DNA from: Paenibacillus sp. JJ-100
Lineage (GTDB): Bacteria; Bacillota; Bacilli; Paenibacillales; Paenibacillaceae
Reading direction: 5' to 3'
Assembly: GCF_948329825.1 (NCBI RefSeq)
Contig: NZ_CAOJCM010000013.1
Coordinates: forward strand, 1 to 63,983
Length of the DNA stretch: 63,983 bases
The notes under the pieces were generated by a model, which had not been told where the DNA came from, ran no database searches, and saw only the letters and a program-made list of their open reading frames with translations. Position 1 is the first letter of the stretch. Each line of letters begins with the position of its first letter. Of the stretch, positions 52,975 through 61,565 are shown one piece after another. Made by a program: the position numbers and the translations under genes.

Positions 52975-52999
52975 GAAGCTCCGTAAGGGGCTTCTTTTG
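52975..52999 (+). terminator. terminator between rplQ and truA
   Basis: GAAGCTCC, a GTAA loop and GGGGCTTC (52975-52994) followed by a short T run. Confidence 0.7.
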
Positions 53000-53046
53000 C
53001 TGTTCGGGATAGGGTTATGTATAGTATGGAACAAAGGTGTGGTAAT

Positions 53047-53820
53047 ATGCGCAACTTATGTATGACGGTAACTTATGATGGGACGGCCTATTATGGTTTT
53101 CAAGTACAACCAGGAGGCAATACCATTCAGGACCATCTTGAAGAAGCCATTCGGGCATTAACTGGTGAGACGGTTAAAATCACAGGTTCAGGCCGAACGG
53201 ATGCAGGTGTTCACGCCCGTAGACAAATCTTCAACTTCCCAACAGTGTCTCAGATTCCGGTAGAACGATGGTGTTTAGCACTCAACTCCAGATTGCCATC
53301 TGATATTGTTGTCATTGATGCAATGGAGGTACCGTTAGATTTTCATTCTCGTTATGCAGCGAAAAAGAAAACCTACCGATATACAATTAATGCTAATCAA
53401 TTCCCGGACGTCTTTAATAGAAGACTACAGCATCATCATCATGCTAAGTTGGACATCGCTGCAATGGAGGAGGGCCTACGTCATTTCATAGGCACATATG
53501 ACTTTACGTCTTTTGCTTCACGCAAGTCTCAGAAAGAGAATCATGTACGTTCGGTATACGAAGCATGGATAGAAGTGGATCGTTCAATGTGCAGAGACCA
53601 TCCGCGCGATCAGGGTGTCATTCATATTTATGTGAGTGGTAACGGCTTTTTGCAGCATATGGTACGGATCATTGTAGGAACACTGCTGGAGATCGGAGAG
53701 GGCAAACGGAAAGCCTCTGATGTACCGAATATGATTGCTGCGTGTAATCGTTCTGCTGCAGGACCTACTGCAGTTAGTTGCGGATTGATGCTCTGGGATC
53801 TTGAGTACAAAAAAGATTGA
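53047..53820 (+). CDS. truA: tRNA pseudouridine(38-40) synthase
   Basis: A 257-aa enzyme modifying the anticodon arm. The catalytic Asp lies in SGRTDAGVHARRQ, and the N-terminal VTYDGTAYYGFQVQP and C-terminal FLQHMVRIIVGTL are conserved. ATG 53047 is chosen because AAAGGTG at 53033-53039 is correctly placed; the ORF extends to 53017. Confidence 0.95.
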   Translation: MRNLCMTVTYDGTAYYGFQVQPGGNTIQDHLEEAIRALTGETVKITGSGRTDAGVHARRQIFNFPTVSQIPVERWCLALNSRLPSDIVVIDAMEVPLDFHSRYAAKKKTYRYTINANQFPDVFNRRLQHHHHAKLDIAAMEEGLRHFIGTYDFTSFASRKSQKENHVRSVYEAWIEVDRSMCRDHPRDQGVIHIYVSGNGFLQHMVRIIVGTLLEIGEGKRKASDVPNMIAACNRSAAGPTAVSCGLMLWDLEYKKD

Positions 53821-53849
53821 ATTCCGCGCGTAAAAAGCTTAATTTATGC

Positions 53850-53878
53850 TTGCGATTTAATCGCCTATCATGTAATAT
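53850..53878 (+). promoter_or_regulatory. sigma-A promoter of rplM-rpsI
   Basis: TTGCGA (53850-53855), a 17-bp spacer and TAATAT (53873-53878). Confidence 0.65.
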
Positions 53879-53883
53879 AAAAG

Positions 53884-53945
53884 TTGTGTTTTCTTAATGG
53901 CTTTCCCACAGCCCCAATTAAGAGGTTCACATCGTAACAACTATC
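53884..53945 (+). ncRNA. probable ribosomal protein L13 leader
   Basis: Directly after the promoter, CTTAAT-GGCT, a short CCCAC-containing loop and AGCC...ATTAAG form a stem, bounded by GTTGTG and CGTAACAAC. Its position and pattern match the autoregulatory L13 leader of Bacilli. Identification is from position and shape, not a model search. Confidence 0.55.
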
Positions 53946-54024
53946 CATCAACACCTAAAGTTATCACTTAACGAATGAAGATAAATGAAAATGATGATAT
54001 TGAACATTTAAGGAGGAACTTTTC

Positions 54025-54462
54025 ATGCGTACTACGTACATGGCGAAGCCTAACGAAGTTGAGCGCCAATGGCACATCATTGATGCTGAAGGCAAAACCC
54101 TCGGACGTTTGGCAAGCGAAGCAGCTGCTTTGATCCGCGGCAAACACAAGCCCCAATTCACTCCACATGTGGACACTGGCGATTTCGTTGTTATCATCAA
54201 TGCAGAGAAAATTGTATTGACTGGTAACAAAATGCAAGATAAAAAATACTACCGTCACTCTATGCACACAGGTGGTTTGAAAGTAACATCTGCTGAAGAG
54301 ATGGTTAAAAACAAACCTGAACGTATGTTGGAATTGGCTGTTCGCGGTATGCTTCCTAAAACTCGCATGGGCGAGAAAATGAAGCTGAGGCTTAAAGCGT
54401 ACAGAGGTACTGAGCATCCACACGCAGCACAAAAACCAGAAGTTTACGAACTTCGCGGTTAA
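54025..54462 (+). CDS. rplM: 50S ribosomal protein L13
   Basis: A 145-aa early-assembly protein. Begins MRTTYMAKPNEVERQWHIID; contains GRLASEAAALIRGKHKPQF. TAAGGAGG precedes ATG 54025. Expected to bind its own leader. Confidence 0.97.
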   Translation: MRTTYMAKPNEVERQWHIIDAEGKTLGRLASEAAALIRGKHKPQFTPHVDTGDFVVIINAEKIVLTGNKMQDKKYYRHSMHTGGLKVTSAEEMVKNKPERMLELAVRGMLPKTRMGEKMKLRLKAYRGTEHPHAAQKPEVYELRG

Positions 54463-54481
54463 TTAAAAGGAGGACAGTTTC

Positions 54482-54874
54482 ATGGCACAAGTACAATACT
54501 ATGGGACAGGTCGTCGTAAACATTCGGTAGCACGTGTTCGCCTTGTACCGGGTGAAGGACGCATTGTCATCAATAAACGTGATATTAATGAATACTTTGG
54601 TTTGGAAACACTCAAACTGATCGTAAAACAACCACTGACTTTGACAGAAACGCTCACAAACTATGACGTTTTGGTTATCGCTCATGGTGGCGGAATCTCC
54701 GGTCAAGCCGGCGCAATCCGTCATGGTATCTCCCGCGCTCTGCTCAAAGCAGATCCGGAATATCGTTCATCCCTGAAAAAAGCAGGATTCCTGACTCGTG
54801 ACCCTCGTATGAAAGAGCGTAAAAAATACGGTCTTAAAGCGGCTCGTCGCGCACCTCAGTTCTCCAAACGTTAA
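54482..54874 (+). CDS. rpsI: 30S ribosomal protein S9
   Basis: A 130-aa head protein whose C-terminal tail (RRAPQFSKR) reaches P-site tRNA. Begins MAQVQYYGTGRRKHSVARVR. AAAGGAGG precedes it. Followed by a strong terminator. Confidence 0.98.
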   Translation: MAQVQYYGTGRRKHSVARVRLVPGEGRIVINKRDINEYFGLETLKLIVKQPLTLTETLTNYDVLVIAHGGGISGQAGAIRHGISRALLKADPEYRSSLKKAGFLTRDPRMKERKKYGLKAARRAPQFSKR

Positions 54875-54881
54875 TATGTCC

Positions 54882-54915
54882 AAAAGCTCTTGGCTTCTGC
54901 CAAGGGCTTTTTTTA
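54882..54915 (+). terminator. terminator of rplM-rpsI
   Basis: AAAGCTCTTGGC (54883-54894), TTCT loop, GCCAAGGGCTTT (54899-54910) and a T run. Confidence 0.93.
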
Positions 54916-55664
54916 TAATGAATCAAAGTGGGTTTAGTTGCACTGTATTGATCCTTTCTGTAATGTTCCTTTGAGTATTGATCCTTTATTCATCGTAAGG
55001 TGGTTGTTAACACTGCCTGGACAATTTACGAAATGAAAAGGAATGTCCAATAAAATGTTCTTTGGCCGAGGAACTTATCTGATTGACCTCATATCAATCT
55101 CTTTTAAGTCCATCCATTATATTCACTTCCTTACGTAGCTTGCTATCGACTTCCATACCTAACTTACACATTCAACCTCTATTGTTTGCTCCCAGTAAGG
55201 AGTATGCCTGCCTGTACATATCCTTGTTATTGTGCTTTAAATACCTTCTACATTCTCAATACTGTTTTAATACTCTTTTATGATCACCCTGGATTTGAAT
55301 TCTATATCTCACGTTTCCACATTGTTTGATTATCAGTTTTTCTTATAAATACGATAAAGTGAGCTTACTTTAATTATCAGTTGCATCAACCGTTTAACAA
55401 GAACTAATGAGCTTTATAAGAATCATTATGTCTGTGGATCTACTTTATACTTATGAAATTATGGCGGACTGATGATGTTATAAATCCAACGGCGACAACA
55501 GTTTTGGAGTATAAGTCACGTGTGCCCTCTAAAAATTCTCCCTTAGGAGATCTCTGCATTATTCCATATATTTTTCATCTGTAAGCCTGTTATACATGCG
55601 GATCTTTTTAGTGGTAGGTTGTAACAACTTTGATGAATGGATCGATTATACCAGATGGTAGGCA
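54916..55664. other. 749-bp AT-rich region without a recognisable gene
   Basis: No ORF with a ribosome-binding site and family resemblance, no tRNA and no insertion-sequence ends were recognised. The sequence is more AT-rich than its surroundings. TATTGATCCTTT occurs twice (near 54945 and 54977). TTGTTT...TATAAA near 55330 resembles a weak promoter with no gene behind it. It could be a decayed gene or hold an unrecognised RNA. Confidence 0.4.
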
Positions 55665-55692
55665 TTGACATGCGGAGTGAAAGTTTTATACT
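55665..55692 (+). promoter_or_regulatory. sigma-A promoter of cysH
   Basis: TTGACA (55665-55670), a 16-bp spacer and TATACT (55687-55692), giving a leader of about 65 nt. No SAM riboswitch or T-box is visible between it and cysH. Confidence 0.7.
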
Positions 55693-55764
55693 ATACATAA
55701 ATAATTCATATTTGATTAGTCGGCTTTGTTTCATTTGTAGATCATGAATGGGGGAAATGGAATA

Positions 55765-56457
55765 ATGAATTTGTTGGAAAAGGAAGAACTAGCACGCACG
55801 AAGGCTGAAGAACTGGAGCATGCAAGTCCAGAAGATATTATTCGCTATGCGATCGAGACATTCCCGAATATCACATTTGCGTGTAGCTTTGGTGCAGAGG
55901 ATGTAGTACTGGTAGATATGTTGCAAAAAATCAGCCCTTCTACTGATATCTTTTATCTGGATACGGATTTTCATTTCCAGGAAACATATGCTACACGTGA
56001 TCGGATGCAAGAAAAGTATAATCTTGATTTTGTTAGAGTATCACCAAAAATTACACCTGAAGAGCAAGCTGCTGAGCATGGTGAAGAGTTGTGGAAATCC
56101 GACCCTAACGCTTGTTGCAACATTCGTAAAGTGGAACCACTGACGCGTATTCTATCGCAATATGATGCATGGATTACAGGCATCCGCAGAGATCAGGCAC
56201 CAACACGTGCGAATGCGAAGAAGGTAGAATATGATACGAAGTTTGGACTGATGAAATTTAATCCTATTGCACATTGGACGAGTGAGGATGTGTGGGAATA
56301 CATTCGTGCCAATAACGTGATATATAACCCACTGCATGATCAGAACTATCCGAGTATCGGCTGCGAGTACTGTACACGTCAGGTTATGCCTGGCGAAGAT
56401 CCGCGTGCGGGACGCTGGTCCGGCAATGATAAAACGGAGTGCGGGCTTCATAAATAA
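55765..56457 (+). CDS. cysH: phosphoadenylyl/adenylyl-sulfate reductase
   Basis: A 230-aa thioredoxin-dependent reductase making sulfite from APS or PAPS. The PP-loop region includes FACSFGAEDVVL. Iron-sulfur cysteines are present as ACCNIRKVEPL and CEYCT, and the catalytic ECGLHK motif closes the protein; these cysteines mark the 4Fe-4S, APS-preferring type. ATG 55765 follows GGGGGAA; ATG 55744 is upstream of that site. sat follows after 106 bp. No APS kinase gene is in the window, consistent with direct APS reduction. Confidence 0.94.
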   Translation: MNLLEKEELARTKAEELEHASPEDIIRYAIETFPNITFACSFGAEDVVLVDMLQKISPSTDIFYLDTDFHFQETYATRDRMQEKYNLDFVRVSPKITPEEQAAEHGEELWKSDPNACCNIRKVEPLTRILSQYDAWITGIRRDQAPTRANAKKVEYDTKFGLMKFNPIAHWTSEDVWEYIRANNVIYNPLHDQNYPSIGCEYCTRQVMPGEDPRAGRWSGNDKTECGLHK

Positions 56458-56563
56458 GAATGTAAGATACCTCAACGTCTTAACCCATATAAAAATCAAT
56501 TGGATTTGAATTAATAAGCGGTTTTCACCACTATAATGGATGTAGAATTAAGGAGCTGACAAG

Positions 56564-57733
56564 ATGACTTCGATTTTGCCTCATGGAGGTACGCTGGTAC
56601 AGCGTGTCGTAGAAGGAGAAGAACGTGAGCAACTATTGCAGGAAAGTAAAAGCCTGAACGCATTACAGATTAATACCTGGACGATCTCAGATTTAGACTT
56701 GATTGGAGTAGGTGCATTCTCGCCGCTTCAGGGATTTATGAACGAGGAAGATTATCAATCGGTAGTTTCTCGGATGCGGTTGGCTGATGGTACGGTATGG
56801 AGTATACCCATTACACTTGCTGTAGACGAGCAGCGGGCTTCCACTCTTCGTAAAGGTGAAACTGTAGCGCTTGTTGGTGAAGCGGATGGGGTAACGTATG
56901 GTTTGCTGGAAGTTCAGAGCATCTATCAGGTGGATCAGGGTGAGGAAGCACGCCGTGTTTTCAAAACCGATGATCCTGAACATCCTGGTGTGAAAAAACT
57001 GTTGGAGCGTCCTGCAACGTATGTGGGAGGTCCGATTCAAGTATTGAACCGTCCGAAACCGGCCAAATTTGAAGATTTCTATTATGATCCGGCAGAGACA
57101 CGCAACATTTTTCAGGAAAAAGGCTGGAAGACCGTTGTTGGTTTTCAGACACGTAACCCTGTTCATCGAGCGCATGAGTATATTCAGAAAAGTGCGATGG
57201 AGATCGTTGATGCACTCTTCCTTAATCCGCTTGTGGGCGAAACGAAATCGGATGATGTACCTGCGAATGTGCGCATGAAGAGTTACTTGGTACTACTGGA
57301 AAACTATTATCCAGCGGATCGTGCGTTTTTGGGTGTATTCCCGGCTGCAATGCGCTATGCTGGACCACGTGAAGCTATTTTCCATGCGATGGTACGTAAA
57401 AACTATGGCTGTACGCACTTTATTGTAGGCCGTGATCATGCGGGTGTAGGTGATTATTATGGTACTTATGAAGCGCAAGAGATCTTCTCTAACTTTACGA
57501 CAGAGGAACTGGGCATTACACCATTGTTCTTTGAACACAGCTTTTTCTGCACAAAATGTGGAAACATGGCTTCAAGCAAAACTTGTCCGCATGACAAGGA
57601 GCATCATCTGACTCTGTCGGGAACGAAGGTACGTGGATTGCTTCGCGACGGAAAATGTCCGCCACCTGAATTCACACGTCCTGAGGTTGCTGAGGTACTG
57701 ATTGAAGGTATGGCAGAGCAAGTCCATTCCTAA
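56564..57733 (+). CDS. sat: sulfate adenylyltransferase (ATP sulfurylase)
   Basis: A 389-aa enzyme making APS from ATP and sulfate. The nucleotide-binding motifs QTRNPVHRAHE and IVGRDHAGVGDYYG are intact, and a C-terminal zinc-like cluster reads FCTKCGNMASSKTCPHD. AAGGAG precedes ATG 56564. Together with cysH it covers sulfate to sulfite. The stop is followed by a candidate sporulation promoter for cwlD. Confidence 0.95.
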   Translation: MTSILPHGGTLVQRVVEGEEREQLLQESKSLNALQINTWTISDLDLIGVGAFSPLQGFMNEEDYQSVVSRMRLADGTVWSIPITLAVDEQRASTLRKGETVALVGEADGVTYGLLEVQSIYQVDQGEEARRVFKTDDPEHPGVKKLLERPATYVGGPIQVLNRPKPAKFEDFYYDPAETRNIFQEKGWKTVVGFQTRNPVHRAHEYIQKSAMEIVDALFLNPLVGETKSDDVPANVRMKSYLVLLENYYPADRAFLGVFPAAMRYAGPREAIFHAMVRKNYGCTHFIVGRDHAGVGDYYGTYEAQEIFSNFTTEELGITPLFFEHSFFCTKCGNMASSKTCPHDKEHHLTLSGTKVRGLLRDGKCPPPEFTRPEVAEVLIEGMAEQVHS

Positions 57734-57736
57734 AGG

Positions 57737-57766
57737 GTATATTTGTCCATCTTGTCCCATATAGAT
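57737..57766 (+). promoter_or_regulatory. candidate sigma-E promoter of cwlD
   Basis: GTATATT (57737-57743), a 14-base spacer and CATATAGAT (57758-57766) resemble the sigma-E consensus (KMATATT, 13-14 nt, CATACA-T). cwlD is sporulation-controlled in B. subtilis. Single-mismatch elements make this tentative. Confidence 0.4.
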
Positions 57767-57801
57767 GATTAGAGTCATTTATAGGGACGAGGTGGTTTTT
57801 T

Positions 57802-58557
57802 ATGCGCAAAAATATGGGGAAGCATCTGGTGGTCTGGGTACGGTTAAAGACAGTGAAGAGGGTTATGCTCAGTCTGTGTTTGCTGGCGATGTTTGTGGCG
57901 GTTGTCTCCTATGAGATGCCCTCTGCCAAAACGTCAGGATATTGGAGTCTGCCTCTGGCTGGAAAGGTGATTGCCATTGATGCAGGTCATGGAGGACCAG
58001 ATGGGGGCGCTGTGAGCAGACAAGGAGTTATCGAGAAGGATATTAACTTGTCCATTGCACTATATGTCAGGGACTATTTACAGCAGGCAGGAGCTCTTGT
58101 TGTGATGACACGTGAAATCGATAAGGATCTGGCCGATGAGGGAACGAGAGGATACTCCAAACGGAAAACCGAAGATCTCAAAAAGAGAGTCAGACAGATT
58201 GAAGATAAACAAGCCGATTTATTTATTAGCATTCATATGAACAGTGTTCCCTCTAATCGCTGGAGTGGTGCACAAGTCTTCTACACGCCTAATCATCCTG
58301 ATAACGAAGGACTGGCCAATCTGCTTCAAGCCGAGATGATTCGAAATTTGGAAAATACAGACCGGATCGCGAAAACGGTAAATACCGTTTATCTGCTGCA
58401 AGCTCTGAAAATCCCGTCAGCTCTCGTTGAGGTGGGCTTCTTGTCTCATCCCGAAGAAGCACGCCTGCTGGCTGAAGAAGCATACCAACGGAAAGTAGCT
58501 GCGTCTATTTATAACGGGATTCTTCGATATTCTGCAGGGGAACGTCCGAAAAGTTAG
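57802..58557 (+). CDS. cwlD: N-acetylmuramoyl-L-alanine amidase CwlD
   Basis: A 251-aa sporulation amidase needed, with a PdaA-type deacetylase, for muramic delta-lactam in cortex peptidoglycan. An N-terminal signal anchor (about 20-40) is followed by an Amidase_3 domain with zinc ligands in AIDAGHGGPDGGA, IEKDINLS and SIHMNS, and a catalytic Glu in VEVGFLSHPEE. GACGAGGTGG precedes ATG. Its neighbours are the conserved cwlD-salA-gerD-kbaA-pdaB block. Confidence 0.94.
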   Translation: MRKNMGKHLVVWVRLKTVKRVMLSLCLLAMFVAVVSYEMPSAKTSGYWSLPLAGKVIAIDAGHGGPDGGAVSRQGVIEKDINLSIALYVRDYLQQAGALVVMTREIDKDLADEGTRGYSKRKTEDLKKRVRQIEDKQADLFISIHMNSVPSNRWSGAQVFYTPNHPDNEGLANLLQAEMIRNLENTDRIAKTVNTVYLLQALKIPSALVEVGFLSHPEEARLLAEEAYQRKVAASIYNGILRYSAGERPKS

Positions 58558-58635
58558 TCATAAGAAGAAAGGTAGTGCTATAATTGGGACAGCATACCTA
58601 ATACATGCCAATAGATAAAACCGAGGTGCTGTCTG

Positions 58636-59733
58636 ATGTTATCAAAAGAACAGATACTTGAACTTTTACAGCCATTACAGGAGCCGCAGCTTGGACTAAG
58701 CTTGACGGAACTGGGATGGATTCGTGACATTATGGTGAAAGAACATCATGTGGCACTAAGCATGGTGACACTGGAGAATCGGCCAGAAGATGCAACCGCT
58801 TTAACGGATGCTGCACGTAACCTGCTTTCCCAGCACGGAGTGAAGGATGTACATATCCGCACACGTGCTGCGTCAGAGCATGACCGTCAGAGCCTTAATA
58901 TGGAGCAGGCAGAACAGGATCAGGATGAAGTGCTTGTAAAGGGACATGCAGCGGGTCTGGATGGACATGAGCTCTTAAGTCCCGAATCAGGAGTTCGTTT
59001 TATTGCCGTAGCTAGTGGTAAGGGCGGCGTGGGTAAATCAACCGTCACTGTTAATCTGGCTGCAGCTTTGGCACGTCAAGGGAAGAAAGTGGGCCTCATT
59101 GATGCTGATATTTATGGTTTCAGTGTGCCTGATATGATGGGGATTGAAGAATATCCGGTCGTTGAAGACGGTGTGATTCAACCGGTCGAACGTTTTGGCG
59201 TCAAAGTGATGTCTATGGGTTTCTTCATTCGGGAAAATAATCCGGTGATCTGGCGTGGCCCAATGCTTGGGCGGATGTTACGTCAGTTCTTCACAGATGT
59301 TCAGTGGGGTGAGCTGGATTACATGCTATTGGATTTGCCACCAGGTACAGGGGATGTTGCGCTAGACGTACATCAGATGTTGCCGCAGAGCAAAGAAATT
59401 ATCGTTACCACTCCACATGCAACTGCAGCCTTTGTAGCGGCGCGTGCGGGAGCGATGGCCATTCAAACGGAACACGAGCTGTTAGGTGTAGTGGAGAACA
59501 TGGCTTACTATGAATGTGGCAAATGTGGGGAGAAGGAGTATGTCTTTGGGCGTGGCGGGGGCGGACGTCTTGCTGAGAGTTTGCACACGGTATTGCTTGC
59601 TCAGATTCCGCTAGGTGCTCCGGATAACCATCCTTCTGAGCCCGACTTCTCGCCGTCCGTATACAAGGCAGAGACAGCCATCGGAGCTATTTACGACGAG
59701 GTCGCCCGTTCGATAGAGACTAAGTTCGACTAA
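58636..59733 (+). CDS. salA: Mrp/NBP35 family P-loop ATPase (SalA type)
   Basis: A 365-aa protein. An N-terminal MIP18/DUF59-like domain (about 1-80) is followed by the deviant Walker A ASGKGGVGKSTVTVN (about 127-140) and LLDLPPGTGD. CGKCGEKE carries the CxxC used for metal-cluster binding in ApbC-type proteins. In B. subtilis the homolog SalA represses scoC; Fe-S carrier activity is the general family role. Which applies here is not decidable from sequence. Confidence 0.9.
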   Translation: MLSKEQILELLQPLQEPQLGLSLTELGWIRDIMVKEHHVALSMVTLENRPEDATALTDAARNLLSQHGVKDVHIRTRAASEHDRQSLNMEQAEQDQDEVLVKGHAAGLDGHELLSPESGVRFIAVASGKGGVGKSTVTVNLAAALARQGKKVGLIDADIYGFSVPDMMGIEEYPVVEDGVIQPVERFGVKVMSMGFFIRENNPVIWRGPMLGRMLRQFFTDVQWGELDYMLLDLPPGTGDVALDVHQMLPQSKEIIVTTPHATAAFVAARAGAMAIQTEHELLGVVENMAYYECGKCGEKEYVFGRGGGGRLAESLHTVLLAQIPLGAPDNHPSEPDFSPSVYKAETAIGAIYDEVARSIETKFD

Positions 59734-59769
59734 GAGTTTTAAATTGAGAGCTTTAATAAAATAACAAAT

Positions 59770-59803
59770 AAAAGCCTGCGTCCTTTGGATGCAGGCTTTT
59801 GAT
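59770..59803. terminator. bidirectional terminator between salA and gerD
   Basis: AAAAGCCTGC and GCAGGCTTTT with inner TCC/GGA pairing, giving T-rich ends on both strands; it can serve salA (+) and gerD (-). Confidence 0.85.
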
Positions 59804-59874
59804 ATGATCTCAAGGTGAGTCTTCGTCCCTTCTCAAATCGGTAACACCTCTGAGATCTGTATAAAAGCATCGTG

Positions 59875-60621
59875 TTATGAACCTCCACCTTCACCGGAGT
59901 CACCGCTTCCTCCAGAATCACCACTGCCACCATCTCCACTGCCCTGACCACCGGATTCCTGCCCCTTTTGTCCGCCACCACTCTCCGTTTTAGGCTGAAG
60001 CTCTTCTTGTACCACTTTTTTTAGCAAAGAAAGGACTTCGAGTCGAAATAAAGGGTTTTGCATGACTTCCTGCATAACTGTCATGGTCTGCTTACGGTAT
60101 TCCGGCGCTTTGGTCATATCCATAAACATCTTGGATACCTCAGGTGATTTCATGATATCCCCAATCGATTTTTGGTACGTTGGATCTTTGATCAATTGCA
60201 TATGCAGTTGTTTGCTCTGTGTGTTGATTGCTTTGGCAAATTCACCTGCGAATTGAGGATCGGTCATGATCTTTTCGAATTCCTTTTGGTATTCAGGAGC
60301 GGTGATGGTATCTTTCACAGCAATACGTATTTGTTCGGAAGATTGCATAGGCATTAACATTTTCATACCCACCGTTCCTGAACCGCCACCTGAGCCCTCA
60401 CCTGAACTGCTACCACCACCACCACCAGATGAGCTTTGACCCGTTAGAGCTTCTTCCACCGCTTTTTTGCCTTCGTCACTTTTCAAAATATCTACGACCA
60501 TGGTTTTCATCTCTTTATAACTGCCCTGAGGAGGCGAAGAACTCTGATCTGAACCGCAGCCGGCAAGCATGACGGATAGCCCGAATACAACGCAGCATAG
60601 CTGCAACATAGGCCTTTTCAT
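59875..60621 (-). CDS. gerD: spore germination lipoprotein GerD
   Basis: A 248-aa protein of the inner spore membrane needed for nutrient-receptor clustering. The signal peptide ends in the lipobox LAGC (Cys22 is the lipidation site). A Gly/Ser-rich linker (about 62-82) precedes the helical GerD core (about 85-205). The C terminus is a Gly/Ser/Asp-rich low-complexity tail. AAGGAGGG precedes the ATG at 60621. Own candidate sigma-G promoter upstream. Confidence 0.9.
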   Translation of the reverse strand: MKRPMLQLCCVVFGLSVMLAGCGSDQSSSPPQGSYKEMKTMVVDILKSDEGKKAVEEALTGQSSSGGGGGSSSGEGSGGGSGTVGMKMLMPMQSSEQIRIAVKDTITAPEYQKEFEKIMTDPQFAGEFAKAINTQSKQLHMQLIKDPTYQKSIGDIMKSPEVSKMFMDMTKAPEYRKQTMTVMQEVMQNPLFRLEVLSLLKKVVQEELQPKTESGGGQKGQESGGQGSGDGGSGDSGGSGDSGEGGGS

Positions 60622-60654
60622 GTATACAATCCCTCCTTGATAAGATACTGGATG

Positions 60655-60685
60655 TAGTATGTGATGGGAAAGGGGGAAATATGTT
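60655..60685 (-). promoter_or_regulatory. candidate sigma-G promoter of gerD
   Basis: Read on the minus strand: AACATA (60685-60680), an 18-base spacer and CATACTA (60661-60655), the exact sigma-G -10 consensus. GerD is forespore-expressed in B. subtilis. Confidence 0.55.
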
Positions 60686-60746
60686 GAGCAATGATGGTTT
60701 TTTGCTGAGAAGGTTGGTAAAATAAACTCTCGGGGGTGGAAAACAT

Positions 60747-61361
60747 TTGAATTTACGTAGATGGTTTTTCCTGTTTTGGACAGCCTTGCTTATTGGTGCC
60801 GCAGGAGCGTTAGGTACGGGTTTGATTATGATGTTAGTGAACGGTGAAAAAACGAACGGCATTGCAGATTTCATGCTATATCTTCTGATCTTGTTTGGTT
60901 CCGGAGTGATGATTAGTGTTTATTCACAAATGGGTTTCTTCGCATATCTCATATTAAATTATATGGGGAAAGGTGTGTTTCCAAGGCGTGGCTGGCAAAT
61001 TGTGCAGATCGTGCTGACGGTGTTGGCATTGCTAGACATTATGTTCCTGCGATTGTTTGTTGGAGGAGACCGAGAGCGTATCTCAGACATTGTGTTGGGA
61101 TTGGTCATTTTGGCGGCTGCAATTGTTACCGCTTACGTGAAAGTGAAACAGACGCATGTATCCGCACTAGTGCCAACGCTTTTTTTCATGATCGCCGTAA
61201 CTGCAGTGGAAACCATCGGTGTACTACGCATTGATGTTAATGCAGCGACTATCTTTATTGTGATCCCTTTGCTCTTATGTAATGCATACCAAATGCTAAT
61301 TCTGCATAAACTGGTCGAACGTTCTCAAGAAAGGTCGGTAGAATCTGCCCTAAGCCGTTAA
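60747..61361 (+). CDS. kbaA: KinB-signalling pathway activation protein KbaA
   Basis: A 204-aa integral membrane protein with about six hydrophobic segments, homologous to KbaA, which is required for KinB sensor-kinase input into the sporulation phosphorelay. TTG 60747 follows a GGGGGTGG Shine-Dalgarno; the next ATG would remove the first helix. Divergent from gerD, convergent with pdaB. Confidence 0.88.
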   Translation: MNLRRWFFLFWTALLIGAAGALGTGLIMMLVNGEKTNGIADFMLYLLILFGSGVMISVYSQMGFFAYLILNYMGKGVFPRRGWQIVQIVLTVLALLDIMFLRLFVGGDRERISDIVLGLVILAAAIVTAYVKVKQTHVSALVPTLFFMIAVTAVETIGVLRIDVNAATIFIVIPLLLCNAYQMLILHKLVERSQERSVESALSR

Positions 61362-61424
61362 ACATAGGATGAGCAGAGAAACGTCGTCGACTAGGGTAGT
61401 TCTTCATACAACGAAATGAAAAAA

Positions 61425-61475
61425 AGGCTGTCCCTCCATCATCTATGATGAACTTGGGATAGCCTCTTCAACTTT
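61425..61475. terminator. terminator between kbaA and pdaB
   Basis: AGGCTGTCCC (61425-61434) pairs with GGGATAGCCT (61456-61465) with one G-T; the loop has an inner CATCA/TGATG. The A run before it gives a T run on the minus strand, so it mainly terminates pdaB; a weaker T tract follows on +. Confidence 0.82.
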
Positions 61476-61565
61476 TTAGTAATATGGCCTGATTAAGGAG
61501 TAGACGGTTGAAAAACCGCGTTTGAGAAACTTAGCAGTGCTTATTAATACTTTCTTTTTTGCATT

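Noticed and set aside
55083..55283. 66-aa ORF in the pre-cysH desert
   Set aside because: No ribosome-binding site or family; composition typical of AT-rich non-coding DNA.
55300..55764. SAM riboswitch upstream of cysH
   Set aside because: B. subtilis has one, but none of the conserved S-box core or a terminator is seen here, and the promoter leaves only about 65 nt of leader.
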